Source of the DNA: Actinomycetospora sp. TBRC 11914 | Lineage (GTDB): Bacteria > Actinomycetota > Actinomycetes > Mycobacteriales > Pseudonocardiaceae | NCBI RefSeq assembly: GCF_012933465.1 | Contig: NZ_JABBND010000027.1 | Coordinates: 1 to 62,219 of the forward strand | Length of the DNA: 62,219 nt | Reading direction: 5' to 3' | Shown: positions 25,353 to 36,059 of the stretch, in pieces | Layout of the letters: each line of letters opens with the position of its first letter | Position numbering within the stretch: the stretch's first letter is position 1 | The notes under the pieces: generated by a model | The model's input: only the letters and a program-made list of their open reading frames with translations | What the model was told of the DNA's origin: nothing | The model's database searches: none | Translations under genes and position numbers: made by a program

Positions 25353-25388
25353 CGGGCCCGGTCGGGACTCCCCTCCCGGCCGGGCCCG
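25353..25388 (+). terminator. Intercistronic attenuating hairpin pstS-pstC
   Basis: CGGGCCCGGTCGGGA (25353-25367) pairs with TCCCGGCCGGGCCCG (25374-25388): 15 bp with one G-U, loop CTCCCC, 7 nt after the pstS stop. There is no U-tract. It is probably a partial terminator or 3'-stabilising hairpin that sets high PstS to low PstCAB stoichiometry. Confidence 0.65.
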
Positions 25389-25430
25389 TGCCCGGCACGA
25401 ACCCGACACCCGAGGCGGTTCCGGAGAGCT

Positions 25431-26489
25431 GTGAGCGAGAGCACCACCGAGCGGGCAGGTTCGGGGGGGCCTGAGACCCAGGACACCCCGGGAGATTCCG
25501 CCACCATGTCATCCGTGACCGACACCCAGCAGCAGGCCACCCCGCCCAGGACCGGCGGGGCGCGCTCGGGCGGCACCGGGGAACGCGTCTTCCGCGGGCT
25601 CACCACCGGCTCCGGCCTCGTCGTCGTCGCCGCGATCGCCCTCATCGGCCTGTTCCTGGTCGTCCAGGCCATCCCGTCGCTGATCGCGAACCACGACAAC
25701 TTCCTGACCAGCCCCGAGTTCAACACCACCGACGCGAACAACCTGCGCTTCGGCATCCGGGACCTCCTGGTGGTCACGGTGCTGTCGTCGCTCATGGCGC
25801 TGGTGATCGCGATGCCGGTCGGCCTCGGCATCGCGCTCTTCCTCACGCAGTACACGCCGGAGCGCCTGGCCCGACCGTTCTCCTACGTGATCGGCCTGCT
25901 CGCCGCGGTCCCGTCGATCGTCTACGGCCTCTGGGGGATCCTGGTCCTCGCCCCGGCCATCGAACCGGGCGCGGGCTTCCTCCAGACCTGGCTGGGCTGG
26001 TTCTTCCTGTTCGCGCCGGGCAACATCGCCCCGGTCCTCACGGGCACGATCTTCACCGCGGGCATCGTCCTCGCGATCATGATCCTGCCGATCATCACGG
26101 CCACCACCCGCGAGGTGTTCGCCCAGACCCCGCGCTTCCACATCGAGGCCGCCCAGGCCCTCGGCGCCACACGGTGGGAGGTCATCCGCATGGCCGTGCT
26201 GCCCTACGGCCGGAGCGGGTTCATCGCGGCCTCGATGCTCGGTCTCGGCCGCGCCCTCGGCGAGACCATCGCGATCCTGCTCGTCATCCGCGCCTCGACG
26301 AGCCCGTCGCACGGCAGCCTGTTCGACGGCGGGTACACGTTCGCCTCGCTCATCGCCTCGGCCGCGTCGGAGTTCAGCCAGCCGCTGCCGACCGGCGCCT
26401 ACATCTCGGCGGGCCTCGTGCTGTTCGTGCTCACCTTCGTCGTCAACGCGCTGGCCCGCGTGGTGGCCGGCGGGAAGGTGAACGGCTGA
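25431..26489 (+). CDS. pstC: Phosphate ABC transporter permease PstC
   Basis: A 352-aa integral membrane protein. About 60 hydrophilic N-terminal residues precede roughly six transmembrane helices (first [20 protein letters not shown]). The permease EAA-type loop is [20 protein letters not shown] followed by LPYGRSG, which contacts PstB. It starts at GTG 25431 after GGAGAG. ATG 25506 is an internal alternative. The stop overlaps the pstA ATG by one base (TGATG). Confidence 0.95.
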   Translation: MSESTTERAGSGGPETQDTPGDSATMSSVTDTQQQATPPRTGGARSGGTGERVFRGLTTGSGLVVVAAIALIGLFLVVQAIPSLIANHDNFLTSPEFNTTDANNLRFGIRDLLVVTVLSSLMALVIAMPVGLGIALFLTQYTPERLARPFSYVIGLLAAVPSIVYGLWGILVLAPAIEPGAGFLQTWLGWFFLFAPGNIAPVLTGTIFTAGIVLAIMILPIITATTREVFAQTPRFHIEAAQALGATRWEVIRMAVLPYGRSGFIAASMLGLGRALGETIAILLVIRASTSPSHGSLFDGGYTFASLIASAASEFSQPLPTGAYISAGLVLFVLTFVVNALARVVAGGKVNG

Positions 26490-27400
26490 TGTCGACCGCC
26501 CTCGACGCGCCGGACCAGCCGGCCGTCCCCGAGGCCTTCCGCAGCATCTCGACGGCGCGCAAGGTCAAGAACCACGTCGCGACGGTGCTGGTGAGCCTCG
26601 CGTTCCTCATCGCCGTGGTCCCCCTGGTGTGGCTGATCGTCAGCGTCCTCGCCAAGGGCCTGCCGGCGATCGTCTCGATCGACTGGTGGACGCACTCGCT
26701 CTCGGGCGTCTCGCCGGACGAGGCCAAGGGCGGCGTCTACCACGCGATCATCGGCACCCTGATCCAGGCGGTCATCGCCGGGATCTTCGCCGTGCCGATC
26801 GGCATCGGCGCCGCGGTCTACCTCACCGAGTACGGCCGCGGCCGGCTCGCGAGGACCACCAGCTTCATGGTCGACATCCTCTCCGGCGTGCCCTCGATCG
26901 TCGCGGCGCTGTTCATCTTCGCGCTCTTCATCTCGATCGGCGGCCTCGACCAGAGCGGGTTCCTCGTCGGCCTGGCCCTCGTGCTGCTGATGCTCCCCGT
27001 GGTCATCCGCAACACCGAGGAGATGCTGCGGCTGGTGCCCGACGAGCTCCGCGAGGCCTCCTACGCGCTCGGCATCCCGAAGTGGAAGACGATCCTGCGG
27101 ATCGTGCTCCCGACCGCGCTCTCGGGCACCGTCACCGGGATCATGCTGGCCTTCGCCCGCGTCATGGGCGAGACGGCACCGGTGCTGGTCCTCGTCGGCT
27201 ACGCCCGCGCGATCAACTTCGACCCGTTCAACGGCAACCAGGCGTCGCTGCCGCTGCTCATCTACACCGAGCTCTCGACGAACCCCTCGGCGGCCGGCCA
27301 GCTGCGCATCTGGGGCGGCGCACTGACCCTGATCCTCATCGTGATGGTCTTCCAGCTCGTCGCGAGCCTCATCTCCCGCTTCTCGACGATCTCCAAGTAA
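26489..27400 (+). CDS. pstA: Phosphate ABC transporter permease PstA
   Basis: A 303-aa permease partner of PstC with about six transmembrane helices (VLVSLAFLIAVVPLVWLIVS first). The EAA loop is LREASYALGIPKWKTILRIV, and the preceding segment LPVVIRNTEEMLRLVPDELR is typical of PstA. ATG 26489 overlaps the pstC stop. The pstB gene starts 12 bp after its stop, behind GGGACC. Confidence 0.95.
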   Translation: MSTALDAPDQPAVPEAFRSISTARKVKNHVATVLVSLAFLIAVVPLVWLIVSVLAKGLPAIVSIDWWTHSLSGVSPDEAKGGVYHAIIGTLIQAVIAGIFAVPIGIGAAVYLTEYGRGRLARTTSFMVDILSGVPSIVAALFIFALFISIGGLDQSGFLVGLALVLLMLPVVIRNTEEMLRLVPDELREASYALGIPKWKTILRIVLPTALSGTVTGIMLAFARVMGETAPVLVLVGYARAINFDPFNGNQASLPLLIYTELSTNPSAAGQLRIWGGALTLILIVMVFQLVASLISRFSTISK

Positions 27401-27412
27401 GGGACCCTCCTC

Positions 27413-28189
27413 GTGGCCAAGCGTCTCGACCTCAAGGACGTCGACATCTACTACGGCGACTTCCACGCCGTGGCGAACGTCAACCTCTCGGTGCCCCCGC
27501 GCACCGTCACCTCGTTCATCGGCCCCTCGGGCTGCGGGAAGTCCACCGTGCTGCGGACCCTCAACCGCATGCACGAGGAGATCCCGGGCGCGCGCGTGGA
27601 GGGCGAGGTCCTCCTCGACGGCGAGGACATCTACGCCCGCGGCTCCGACGCCGTGGCGGTGCGGCGCACCATCGGGATGGTGTTCCAGCGCCCCAACCCG
27701 TTCCCGACGATGTCCATCCGCGACAACGTCGTCGCCGGGCTGAAGCTGCAGGGCGTGCGGGACAAGAAGAAGCTCGACGAGGTGTGCGAGGCCTCGCTGC
27801 GCGGCGCGAACCTCTGGAAGGAGGTCTCCGGCCGGCTCGACAAGCCCGGCGGCGGCCTCTCCGGCGGTCAGCAGCAGCGGCTGTGCATCGCCCGCGCGAT
27901 CGCCGTCGAGCCCGACGTGCTGCTCATGGACGAGCCGTGCTCCGCGCTGGACCCGATCTCGACGCTGGCGATCGAGGACCTCATCGGGGACCTCAAGACG
28001 GAGTACACGATCGTCATCGTCACCCACAACATGCAGCAGGCGGCCCGGGTGAGCGACCAGACGGCGTTCTTCAACCTCGAGGCCACCGGCAAGCCGGGCC
28101 ACCTCGTCGAGATCGACGACACCGAGAAGATCTTCTCGAACCCCACCGAGCGGGAGACCGAGGACTACATCTCCGGCCGCTTCGGCTGA
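27413..28189 (+). CDS. pstB: Phosphate ABC transporter ATPase PstB (PhoT)
   Basis: A 258-aa ABC ATPase powering phosphate import. Walker A is GPSGCGKST, the Q-loop is [15 protein letters not shown], the ABC signature is [14 protein letters not shown], Walker B is [13 protein letters not shown] and the H-loop is [13 protein letters not shown]. All catalytic motifs are intact and the length is standard. Last gene of pstSCAB, convergent with phoU across a 76-bp junction holding two identical palindromes. Confidence 0.96.
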   Translation: MAKRLDLKDVDIYYGDFHAVANVNLSVPPRTVTSFIGPSGCGKSTVLRTLNRMHEEIPGARVEGEVLLDGEDIYARGSDAVAVRRTIGMVFQRPNPFPTMSIRDNVVAGLKLQGVRDKKKLDEVCEASLRGANLWKEVSGRLDKPGGGLSGGQQQRLCIARAIAVEPDVLLMDEPCSALDPISTLAIEDLIGDLKTEYTIVIVTHNMQQAARVSDQTAFFNLEATGKPGHLVEIDDTEKIFSNPTERETEDYISGRFG

Positions 28190-28203
28190 GTCACCCGCTC
28201 GGG

Positions 28204-28250
28204 ACGAACGACTCGTTCGTGCGCGTAGAGGCCACGAACGACTCGTTCGT
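28204..28250. repeat. Two identical 17-bp palindromes in pstB-phoU junction
   Basis: ACGAACGACTCGTTCGT occurs at 28204-28220 and 28234-28250. Each is an 8-bp perfect inverted repeat around a single C. The copies are in tandem, 30 bp apart, in a tail-to-tail junction. They are a likely bidirectional terminator or a REP-like element. Confidence 0.8.
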
Positions 28251-28265
28251 CCGGTCCGGGGAGGC

Positions 28266-28922
28266 TCAGGCCAGCGGCGGGTCGGGCATCTTGCCGGTGA
28301 CCATGAAGACCACGCGGCGGGCGACGGCCACGGCGTGGTCGGCGAACCGCTCGTAGAACCGGCCGAGCAGGGTCACGTCCACCGCGGGCGCCACCCCGTG
28401 GGGCCAGTCGCGGTTCATCATCACGGTGAACAGGTGCCGGTGGAGGTCGTCCATGGCGTCGTCGTCGGACTCCATGGTGAACGCGAGCTCGATGTCGCGG
28501 TCGAGGATCACCCGGCGGGCGTCCTGGGCCAGGTCGAGCGCGACGCGGCCCATCTCGGCGAAGTAGGGCGCCACCTCCTGGGGCAGCACCAGGTCGGGGT
28601 GGCGCCGGCGCGCGGCCTTCGCGACGTGGAGGGCGAGGTCGCCCATCCGCTCGAGGTCGCCCGCGGAGTGGATGGCCGCGATCACGGAGCGGAGGTCCCC
28701 GGCGACCGGGGCCTGCAGGGCGAGCAGGCCGAACGCCTGCTCCTCGGCGGAGCTGCGGAGCGAGTCGATCTCGGTGTCGCCCGAGATGACCTCCTCGGCC
28801 AGATCGAGATCCCCCTCGAGGAGGGCCGTCGTCGCCTTCTTCATGGCCTCGCCGGCCAGCTGGGACATCTGGGCGAGCTCGTCGTTCAGTCCCGAGAGCT
28901 TCTCGTGGTAGGCCGTGCGCAT
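28266..28922 (-). CDS. phoU: Phosphate signalling protein PhoU (PhoY2)
   Basis: A 218-aa, all-helical protein with two PhoU repeats. It carries the metal-binding acidic motifs [10 protein letters not shown] / [17 protein letters not shown] in repeat one and [15 protein letters not shown] in repeat two. It negatively regulates phosphate uptake and signalling between the Pst transporter and the PhoR/SenX3 kinase. ATG 28922 follows TACTCT plus 6 nt, so it is likely leaderless. Convergent with pstSCAB, as phoY2 (Rv0821c) with phoT in mycobacteria. Confidence 0.95.
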   Translation of the reverse strand: MRTAYHEKLSGLNDELAQMSQLAGEAMKKATTALLEGDLDLAEEVISGDTEIDSLRSSAEEQAFGLLALQAPVAGDLRSVIAAIHSAGDLERMGDLALHVAKAARRRHPDLVLPQEVAPYFAEMGRVALDLAQDARRVILDRDIELAFTMESDDDAMDDLHRHLFTVMMNRDWPHGVAPAVDVTLLGRFYERFADHAVAVARRVVFMVTGKMPDPPLA

Positions 28923-29002
28923 GGCCGCAGAGTAGGCGGAAGCGGGGGACTGGACCCGTCCGTCACGTGAACCAGCGGTGAACGGCGGGCGGTGCCCGAC
29001 GA

Positions 29003-31327
29003 TCACCCGCAGGCGGTGTCCGCCGCGTTGACCAGGGGAGCGGCGGGCGCGGCGGGCGGCGGCGCGGCCGGGTTGACGACCTTGCCCTGGAAGTCGTCCC
29101 CGAGCTGCAGGACGAGGCCGCCCGAGCCGCCCGCCTCGGGGGTGAGCGCGGCTCCCGGGACGGCCCGCTGCAGCGTCGCCGCCGCCCCGGCCTGGTCGGG
29201 GGTGAAGCGGATGACCGTGCGCGGGGCCGCCGAGCCCGAGGAGAGGGCCGAGCCGCCCGCCACGGTGAACCCGTACCCGCGCAGCGCCCCGGCCACCGAG
29301 CTCTCGGAGGGCGCCTGGGAGCCGCGGTCGCTGCGGAAGCCGGACGCGGAGGCGTCGGACTCGCCGGAGCCGTCGTCGCCGGAGCCGGAGCCGGAGCCCG
29401 CGTCGCCGGTGTCGGTGCGCGCGTCCACCAGGCGCAGCGCGACCCGGTCCGCGGGGACCGCGGGCGCCGCGGCCCGCGGCGGGGCGGCGCCGGGCTGCCC
29501 GGGCAGCGGCCGGTCGTCGATGATCGCGCCGAAGAGCGCCCGGTCGTCGGCGTCGCGCAGCACCTCGTTGCCGCGGTCGTTCGCCACGCCCGTGGTGGGC
29601 ACCGTCGTGAAGGTGACCTGGTGCGCGTCGAGCGCCGACAGCGACTGGCCGAGGGAGAGCATCTGGTCGGCCTCGATGTTCTCGCCGTAGGTCGAGCGGG
29701 ACACCGCGCCGACCAGGGCGTCGAGCTTGCCGAGGTCGAGCAGCGTGCCCGCCGACAGCGACTGGCGCAGCAGGGCCGAGAGGAAGAGCTGTTGGCGGTG
29801 GATGCGGCCGTAGTCGCTCGTCGGGTCGCCGATCACGTGGCGGGCCCGCACGAAGTCCAGCGCCTGGTCGCCGGTGATCACCGTCGTGCCGGCCCTCGGG
29901 ATGACCGTGCCGAGGATCGTGTCGCGCATCGGCTTGTCGAGACAGACCGGGACGCCGCCGACGGCGTCGACCATGTCCTTGAAGCCGGAGAAGTCCACCG
30001 CGAGGAAGTGGTTCACCGCGAGGCCGGAGAGCTGCTGGACGACCTTGGTGACGCAGCGCGGGCCGCCGACCTGGTAGGCGGAGTTGAGCTTCACGCGCGG
30101 CGTGTCGGGGATCGTCTGCGGGGTGTAGGCGCCGCTCACGGAGTCCCAGCGCTCGCAGGCGGGCCGGTCGATCTCCAGGTCGCGCGGGAAGCTGACGACG
30201 GTCATCCCGGTCCGGCTCGCCGGGATGTGGACGATCATGACGGTGTCCGACCGGGCGCCCGGAACGTCGTTGGGGTCCCCGACGTCCTCGGTGGGGGTGG
30301 CCCCGACCCGGGTGTCCGAGCCGACCACGAGGAAGTTCTGGTCCCCGGCCTGGGCGGCGGGGTCGACGATCGAGGCCGACGTCGGGTCCAGCGCGGCGAT
30401 CTGGCGGACCGCGGTCTCGAACCACGAGGTCGCGCCCCAGGCGAGCCCGCTCACGAGCACGACCAGCGCCGACATCGCCGTGGCGAGGACGCGGACCGTG
30501 CGCCCCCAGGTCCACCGGCGGCGCGGCCGCGCCTCGCGCACCGGCGCGGCGACGGCGGGCTTCTCCCGGACGGGCTTCTCGCGGGGGGTCTTCTCCCGGG
30601 GCGGCTTCTCCCGGACGGGCTTCTCCCGGACGGGCTTCTCGCGCGGGGCGTCGTTGCGGGGGGCGGTGTCGCGGGGTGGCTTCGTCCGGCGGAGCCTTTC
30701 CCGGGAGAGCTCCGCGGAGGTCGCCGCCCAGTCCAGGTCCGCCTCGCCCGACGCCGGGACGACGACGCTGCGCAGCGCGGGGACCTCGTCGCCCCCGGGC
30801 GCCGCCGCGGGGGTGGGGGCCGACGGGTGCGGCATCCGCTCGGTGGGCTCGCGGTCCTCGTCCGGCTCCGGGTGAGGCGGCTCCGGGGGCGCGGCCGGTG
30901 TCGACGGCGAGGCCGGTGCCGCGGGCGCCGTCGGGACCGCGGGGCGCGGCGGCCCGACCGCGGAGCGGGCGGGCCCGCGGGGAGGTGGGGCCGTGGGAGG
31001 TGGGGCCGTGGGAGGTGGGGCCGTGGGCGGTGGTGCTGTGGGCGGCACCGCGCGGGGCGGCGCGGCCGTCGCGGGGGGTGCGGTGCCGGCGCCCGCGGCG
31101 GCGCCGACGAGGTCGCGCATCGGCTCGGTGGTGGCGGCGGCCCCGGCGGGGCGCAGCCCGTGGCGCAGGGCGCGCTTGCGGGCCAGCGGGACCATCGTGG
31201 GCGCGACCGCGCCGCGCCGCGGCGGCTCGACCGGTCCGGGGACGGCGATCCGGGTCGGCACCGAGGGCGGACCCGACCGGGAGCGGGCGGCGCCGGACCC
31301 GGCCTCTCGCTCTCGGTCGTCGGTCAT
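29003..31327 (-). CDS. LytR-CpsA-Psr (LCP) family cell-wall glycopolymer ligase with LytR_C domain
   Basis: A 774-aa membrane protein, long for the family. Residues 1-270 are a disordered cytoplasmic region with PPTAP repeats (four PPTAPP units) and KPVRE / EKPPREK repeats encoded by tandem DNA repeats. A transmembrane helix ([20 protein letters not shown]) is followed by the LCP catalytic domain: [40 protein letters not shown] and [15 protein letters not shown]. These include the pyrophosphate-binding Asp/Arg set. A LytR_C domain precedes the C-terminus. LCP enzymes attach arabinogalactan or teichoic-acid-like polymers to peptidoglycan. The orthologue at this position is Rv0822c. Starts at ATG 31327. 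Confidence 0.92.
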   Translation of the reverse strand: MTDDREREAGSGAARSRSGPPSVPTRIAVPGPVEPPRRGAVAPTMVPLARKRALRHGLRPAGAAATTEPMRDLVGAAAGAGTAPPATAAPPRAVPPTAPPPTAPPPTAPPPTAPPPRGPARSAVGPPRPAVPTAPAAPASPSTPAAPPEPPHPEPDEDREPTERMPHPSAPTPAAAPGGDEVPALRSVVVPASGEADLDWAATSAELSRERLRRTKPPRDTAPRNDAPREKPVREKPVREKPPREKTPREKPVREKPAVAAPVREARPRRRWTWGRTVRVLATAMSALVVLVSGLAWGATSWFETAVRQIAALDPTSASIVDPAAQAGDQNFLVVGSDTRVGATPTEDVGDPNDVPGARSDTVMIVHIPASRTGMTVVSFPRDLEIDRPACERWDSVSGAYTPQTIPDTPRVKLNSAYQVGGPRCVTKVVQQLSGLAVNHFLAVDFSGFKDMVDAVGGVPVCLDKPMRDTILGTVIPRAGTTVITGDQALDFVRARHVIGDPTSDYGRIHRQQLFLSALLRQSLSAGTLLDLGKLDALVGAVSRSTYGENIEADQMLSLGQSLSALDAHQVTFTTVPTTGVANDRGNEVLRDADDRALFGAIIDDRPLPGQPGAAPPRAAAPAVPADRVALRLVDARTDTGDAGSGSGSGDDGSGESDASASGFRSDRGSQAPSESSVAGALRGYGFTVAGGSALSSGSAAPRTVIRFTPDQAGAAATLQRAVPGAALTPEAGGSGGLVLQLGDDFQGKVVNPAAPPPAAPAAPLVNAADTACG

Positions 31328-31469
31328 GGAACCCCCGGAGTACCCGCGGACAGGAACCGGGCGCTCGCCGTGGCGCCGGGCCCACGCATCGTACTCGGAC
31401 GGTCACCAAAACGTGGCCGGAGGGCTATCGCGCCGAGACCTGGCCACCACGGTGGTCGGCACAACGTGA

Positions 31470-31498
31470 GCTGGTGCTCCGATCAGCGGAGCACCAGC
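31470..31498 (-). terminator. Terminator hairpin of diguanylate cyclase gene
   Basis: GCTGGTGCTCCG (31470-31481), loop ATCAG, CGGAGCACCAGC (31487-31498): a perfect 12-bp stem just past the stop of the minus-strand gene ending at 31505. Confidence 0.75.
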
Positions 31499-31504
31499 GG
31501 ACGT

Positions 31505-32548
<1,044 letters not shown>

Positions 32549-32751
32549 CTGTCCCTCCCCGGTGGTGTCCCCTCTCCAGTGTCGCGCGTGACGGCTCCGG
32601 TGCAATGGCCCCACCCCGCCCGCCAACGGAATCAACCGTCCGGTCGATGTGACTCTGCGTGGAGAATCCGCGCTGCTGTCCACCGGGCCCCGGATCGCTG
32701 CCCGACCGGGCGCTCAAGTCCTCGGCTCGTGACGGGCCGTGGTGTCGGGAT

Positions 32752-33240
32752 CTAGTCAGCGCACGGAGCGTAGCCGGTGACGCGGTCGCCGCGGACGACG
32801 AAGTGCTTCGACCCGACGTCCTCGCGGATCTCCGCGGGCCCCCGGCGGACCGAGACCGCGGCCGCCACCACGTACACCGCCCCCGGCGGCCTCCCGGTGC
32901 CCGGTGCGGTCTCCGGTGGCCGCCAGCCGGGGTCGGGGCGCAGGGTGCGGCCGACGAGGTCGGTCTGCAGCGTCAGGTCGGTGAAGCACCGGTCGGGCGG
33001 GAACGGCGCCCCCTCGGCCTGGGTGGCCCGCAGGAACGCCGCCTGCGCGGCCGGCCCGGCGTCGCCCGCGTGGTTGGCGGAGGCGACGTAGGAGTCGATG
33101 AGCACGCGGTCCGACGACGGGACGAGGCCGACGCGGGCGGTCCCGGGGACGACGGCCCCGCACCCGCCCAGCACCACGGCGGCGAGGAGGGTCCCGACGG
33201 CGAGGGCGGGCACCCGGCGCACGAGGGCCACCCGGCGCAC
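32752..33240 (-). CDS. Putative secreted lipoprotein
   Basis: A 162-aa protein. The signal peptide RRVPALAVGTLLAAVVLGGC ends in a good lipobox (VLGGC). The mature part contains cysteines in DRCFTDL and YAPCAD, a likely disulfide. The family is not recognised. The N-terminus MRRVALVRRVPALAV is encoded across an 18-bp tandem duplication (units near 33205-33240), giving two possible GTG starts (33240 and 33222). It begins 6 bp after the dus stop, so it is probably in the same transcript. Confidence 0.7.
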   Translation of the reverse strand: MRRVALVRRVPALAVGTLLAAVVLGGCGAVVPGTARVGLVPSSDRVLIDSYVASANHAGDAGPAAQAAFLRATQAEGAPFPPDRCFTDLTLQTDLVGRTLRPDPGWRPPETAPGTGRPPGAVYVVAAAVSVRRGPAEIREDVGSKHFVVRGDRVTGYAPCAD

Positions 33241-33246
33241 GAGGGC

Positions 33247-34371
33247 TCAGCCGCCGGAGTTCATGACGTCGGCCCCCGCGGGCACCGTCGCGTCCTCGGG
33301 GTCGTCGAGCCAGCCCTCGGGGAGGGTGACGTGGCCCGGCGAGCCCTGGCGCCCGCGCGGCCCGTCGGCGTCCGGCGGGAACGGCTGGTCGGCCTCGAGC
33401 CGGGCCAGGAGCGCGTCCAGAGCCTCCAGCCCGTCGATCATCCCGAGCCCGCGGCGGACCTCGGAGCCGACGGCGAACCCGTGGAGGTACCAGGACATGT
33501 GCTTGCGGGCGTCGCGCACGCCCTTGCGCTCGCCGTGGTGGGCGATGAGCAGCTCGACGTGGCGGCGCATCACGCCCGCGACCTGGCCCAGCGTCGGCGG
33601 GGTCGGTGCCGGGCGGCCGGCGAAGGCGGCCTCGAGCTCGCCGAAGAGCCAGGGGCGGCCCAGGCAGCCCCGGCCGACCACCACGCCGTCGCACCCGGTC
33701 TTCTCGACCATCGCGAGGGCGTCGTCGGCGGCGAAGATGTCGCCGTTGCCCAGGACCGGGACCTCGGCGGGCACCGCGTCGCGCAGCTCGGCGATGCGGG
33801 TCCAGTCGGCGTGCCCGGAGTAGCGCTGGGCCGCCGTGCGGGCATGCAGGGCCACCGCGGCCGCGCCCTCGGCGGCGGCGATGCGCCCGGCGTCGAGGAA
33901 GGTCTCGTGCTCGTCGTCGATCCCGACGCGCATCTTCACCGTCAGCGGCAGCCCGCCCCGGGCGGCCTCCTCGACCGCGCGCCGGACGATCCGCTCGAAC
34001 AGCCGGCGCTTGTAGGGCAGCGCCGCCCCGCCGCCGCGGCGGGTCACCTTGGGCACCGGGCACCCGAAGTTGAGGTCCACGTGGTCGGCGAGGTCCTCGT
34101 CGACGACCCGCTGCACGGCCCGCCCGATCGTCTCCGGGTCGACGCCGTAGAGCTGCATCGAGCGGGGCGTCTCGTCGTCGTCGAACGCGATCATCTCGGC
34201 GGTGCCGGGATGGCGCTCCACCAGCGCCCGCGCGGTGATCATCTCGCAGACGTAGAGGCCCGCGCCCTGCTCGCGGCACAGCCGGCGGAAGGGCGGGTTG
34301 GTGATGCCCGCCATCGGCGCGAGCACGACCGGGGTCCCCAGCTCGTGCGGACCGATGCGCAACGCCTCCAT
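33247..34371 (-). CDS. dus: tRNA-dihydrouridine synthase (DusB-like, Rv0823c type)
   Basis: A 374-aa FMN enzyme reducing uridines in the tRNA D-loop. The TIM-barrel start is VVLAPMAGITNPPFRRLCRE. The catalytic Cys motif is LNFGCPVPKVTRRGGGAAL, followed by VKMRVGID and ALHARTAAQRYSG. The FMN phosphate loop is VLGNGDIFAADDAL with GVVVGRGCLGRPW. Full length, cytosolic. It starts at ATG 34371, divergent from the sigma-factor gene by 45 bp. The position follows the Rv0822c orthologue, as in M. tuberculosis. Confidence 0.93.
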   Translation of the reverse strand: MEALRIGPHELGTPVVLAPMAGITNPPFRRLCREQGAGLYVCEMITARALVERHPGTAEMIAFDDDETPRSMQLYGVDPETIGRAVQRVVDEDLADHVDLNFGCPVPKVTRRGGGAALPYKRRLFERIVRRAVEEAARGGLPLTVKMRVGIDDEHETFLDAGRIAAAEGAAAVALHARTAAQRYSGHADWTRIAELRDAVPAEVPVLGNGDIFAADDALAMVEKTGCDGVVVGRGCLGRPWLFGELEAAFAGRPAPTPPTLGQVAGVMRRHVELLIAHHGERKGVRDARKHMSWYLHGFAVGSEVRRGLGMIDGLEALDALLARLEADQPFPPDADGPRGRQGSPGHVTLPEGWLDDPEDATVPAGADVMNSGG

Positions 34372-34416
34372 GGCGCTCCATTGTGCGCCAGCCCGCGGAC
34401 ACGGTGGACTCCCGGC

Positions 34417-35415
34417 ATGGCCGTACCGATCGTCGACGAGCTCGAGGCGCTGCGGGTGCCCCTGACCGCGCACTGCTACCGCATGCTCGGGTCGGCGGCG
34501 GACACCGACGACGCCGTGCAGGAGGCCATGCTGCGGGCCTTCCGCCACCGGGAGCGCTACGACCCGGACCGCGGCGCCCTGCCCCCGTGGGTGTTCCGGA
34601 TCGCGACGACGGTCTGCCTCGACCTGCTGCGCGCCGCGCGCCGGCGCGCCCTGTGCGTCGACCTCGGGCCCGCGGCCGTCCCGGGAGCGGAGATCGGTGT
34701 CCCGCTGCCGGCGGACCGGTTCGTCGAACCGATGCCCGACGCCCGCCTCGTCGCGGCCGTCGACCCGGCGGAGGCCACCACCCAGCGCGAGACCGTGCGG
34801 CTCGCCTTCGTCGCCGCCCTGCAGCACCTCCCGCCGCGGCAGCGCGCGACGCTGATCCTGCGCGACGTCCTGGCGTTCTCGGCCGCGGAGACCGCCGAGG
34901 TCCTCGGCACGACGACGGCGTCGGTCACCAGCGCCCTGCAGCGCGCCCGCGAGACGCTCGACCGGCACCGGCCGGCCCCGGGGGACCCGTTCGACGCCGC
35001 CGACCCGGAGCAGCGGCACCTGCTCGCGCGCTACGTCGACGCCTTCGAGGCGCACGACGTCGCCCGCCTGACCGACCTGCTGGCCGAGGACGCCCGCACG
35101 TCCATGCCGCCGTTCGCCTGGTGGCTGGAGGGCGGCGCGACGATCGCCGGGCTGATCGGGCTCGGCGGCTGCGAGGGCGCCCGGCTCGCGCCGACCGTGA
35201 TCAGCGGTCACCCGGGGTTCGGCCAGTACCGGCCGGACGGGCAGGGGCTGCTGCGGCCGTTCGCGCTGGTGCTGGTGGAGCCCCGCGGCGGCCGCGTCGC
35301 GCACACGACGACGTTCCTCGGCACCGCGGACCGCTTCGGCGAGTTCGGCCTGCCCGCCGTGCTCGACGCGGATTCCCGGCCGGCGACCGATGAGTCTCCG
35401 GCGCCGCGGACGTAG
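34417..35415 (+). CDS. ECF-type sigma factor with C-terminal SnoaL-like domain (TIGR02960/SigG-like)
   Basis: A 332-aa protein. Region 2 is LTAHCYRMLGSAADTDDAVQ and WVFRIATTVCLDLLRAARRR. Region 4 is LQHLPPRQRATLILRDVLAF followed by SAAETAEVLGTTTASVTSAL. About 120 C-terminal residues (LLARYVDAFEAHDVARLTDL...) form an NTF2/SnoaL-like domain, as in SigJ/SigG-type factors regulated by their own C-terminus rather than by a linked anti-sigma factor. No anti-sigma gene adjoins it. Starts at ATG 34417. It may be co-transcribed with the following gene (38-bp gap). Confidence 0.88.
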   Translation: MAVPIVDELEALRVPLTAHCYRMLGSAADTDDAVQEAMLRAFRHRERYDPDRGALPPWVFRIATTVCLDLLRAARRRALCVDLGPAAVPGAEIGVPLPADRFVEPMPDARLVAAVDPAEATTQRETVRLAFVAALQHLPPRQRATLILRDVLAFSAAETAEVLGTTTASVTSALQRARETLDRHRPAPGDPFDAADPEQRHLLARYVDAFEAHDVARLTDLLAEDARTSMPPFAWWLEGGATIAGLIGLGGCEGARLAPTVISGHPGFGQYRPDGQGLLRPFALVLVEPRGGRVAHTTTFLGTADRFGEFGLPAVLDADSRPATDESPAPRT

Positions 35416-35453
35416 GAGGTGGCGTCAGCGTCGTCGTTCCCCAGGAGACCGCC

Positions 35454-36059
35454 GTGCCGCGCCAGCTCGACACCACCGATCCGCTCGCCCGCGAGACCCT
35501 CGCCGAACGCGAGCGGCTCGCCGATCTCTACGCCGCTCTCGACCCCGACCAGTGGGCGGCGCCCTCGCTGTGCGCGGGCTGGCGGGTCCGGGAGGTCGTC
35601 GCCCACGTGACGATGCCCTACCGCCACTCGGCGGTCCGGGTGCTGTGCGGGATCGCGGCGGCGCGGGGGGACTTCAACCGGTTCGCCGACCGGATCGCCC
35701 GCGCCGACACCGCCCACCACTCGGACGCCGAGCTCCTGGCGTCGCTGCGCGACAACGTCGCCCACCCGTGGCGCCCACCGGGCGGCGGGCAGGCCGGGGC
35801 GCTGAGCCACGACGTCATCCACGGCCTCGACGTCACCGAGGCGCTCGGCCTGCCCCGGACTCCGGCGGACCGCGTGCGGCACGTGCTGGGCTCCGCGACG
35901 CCGCGCATGCTGGCCTACTTCGGCAGCGACCTCGCCGGCACCCGGCTGGTCGCGACCGACACCGACCTGTCGCTCGGGGAGGGGCCGCGGGTCGTCGAGC
36001 TGCCCGCGGTCGATCTCCTGCTCCGGGTCACCGGTCGGGCACGGGCCGGGGCGCGTTAG
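35454..36059 (+). CDS. DinB-fold mycothiol-dependent enzyme family protein (maleylpyruvate isomerase-like)
   Basis: A 201-aa protein with the four-helix DinB/MDMPI N-terminal pattern: RERLADLYAALDPDQWAAPS, LCAGWRVREVVAHVTMP, and SHDVIHGLDVTEALGL. These His and Asp residues are the usual metal ligands (H in VVAHVT, H-x3-H-x2-D in SHDVIHGLD). Relatives are mycothiol-dependent maleylpyruvate isomerases and many uncharacterised mycothiol-S-transferases, consistent with mshD in this genome. GTG 35454 has CAGGAGACC upstream. The 3' end overlaps the convergent Rieske-protein gene by 4 bp. Confidence 0.8.
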   Translation: MPRQLDTTDPLARETLAERERLADLYAALDPDQWAAPSLCAGWRVREVVAHVTMPYRHSAVRVLCGIAAARGDFNRFADRIARADTAHHSDAELLASLRDNVAHPWRPPGGGQAGALSHDVIHGLDVTEALGLPRTPADRVRHVLGSATPRMLAYFGSDLAGTRLVATDTDLSLGEGPRVVELPAVDLLLRVTGRARAGAR

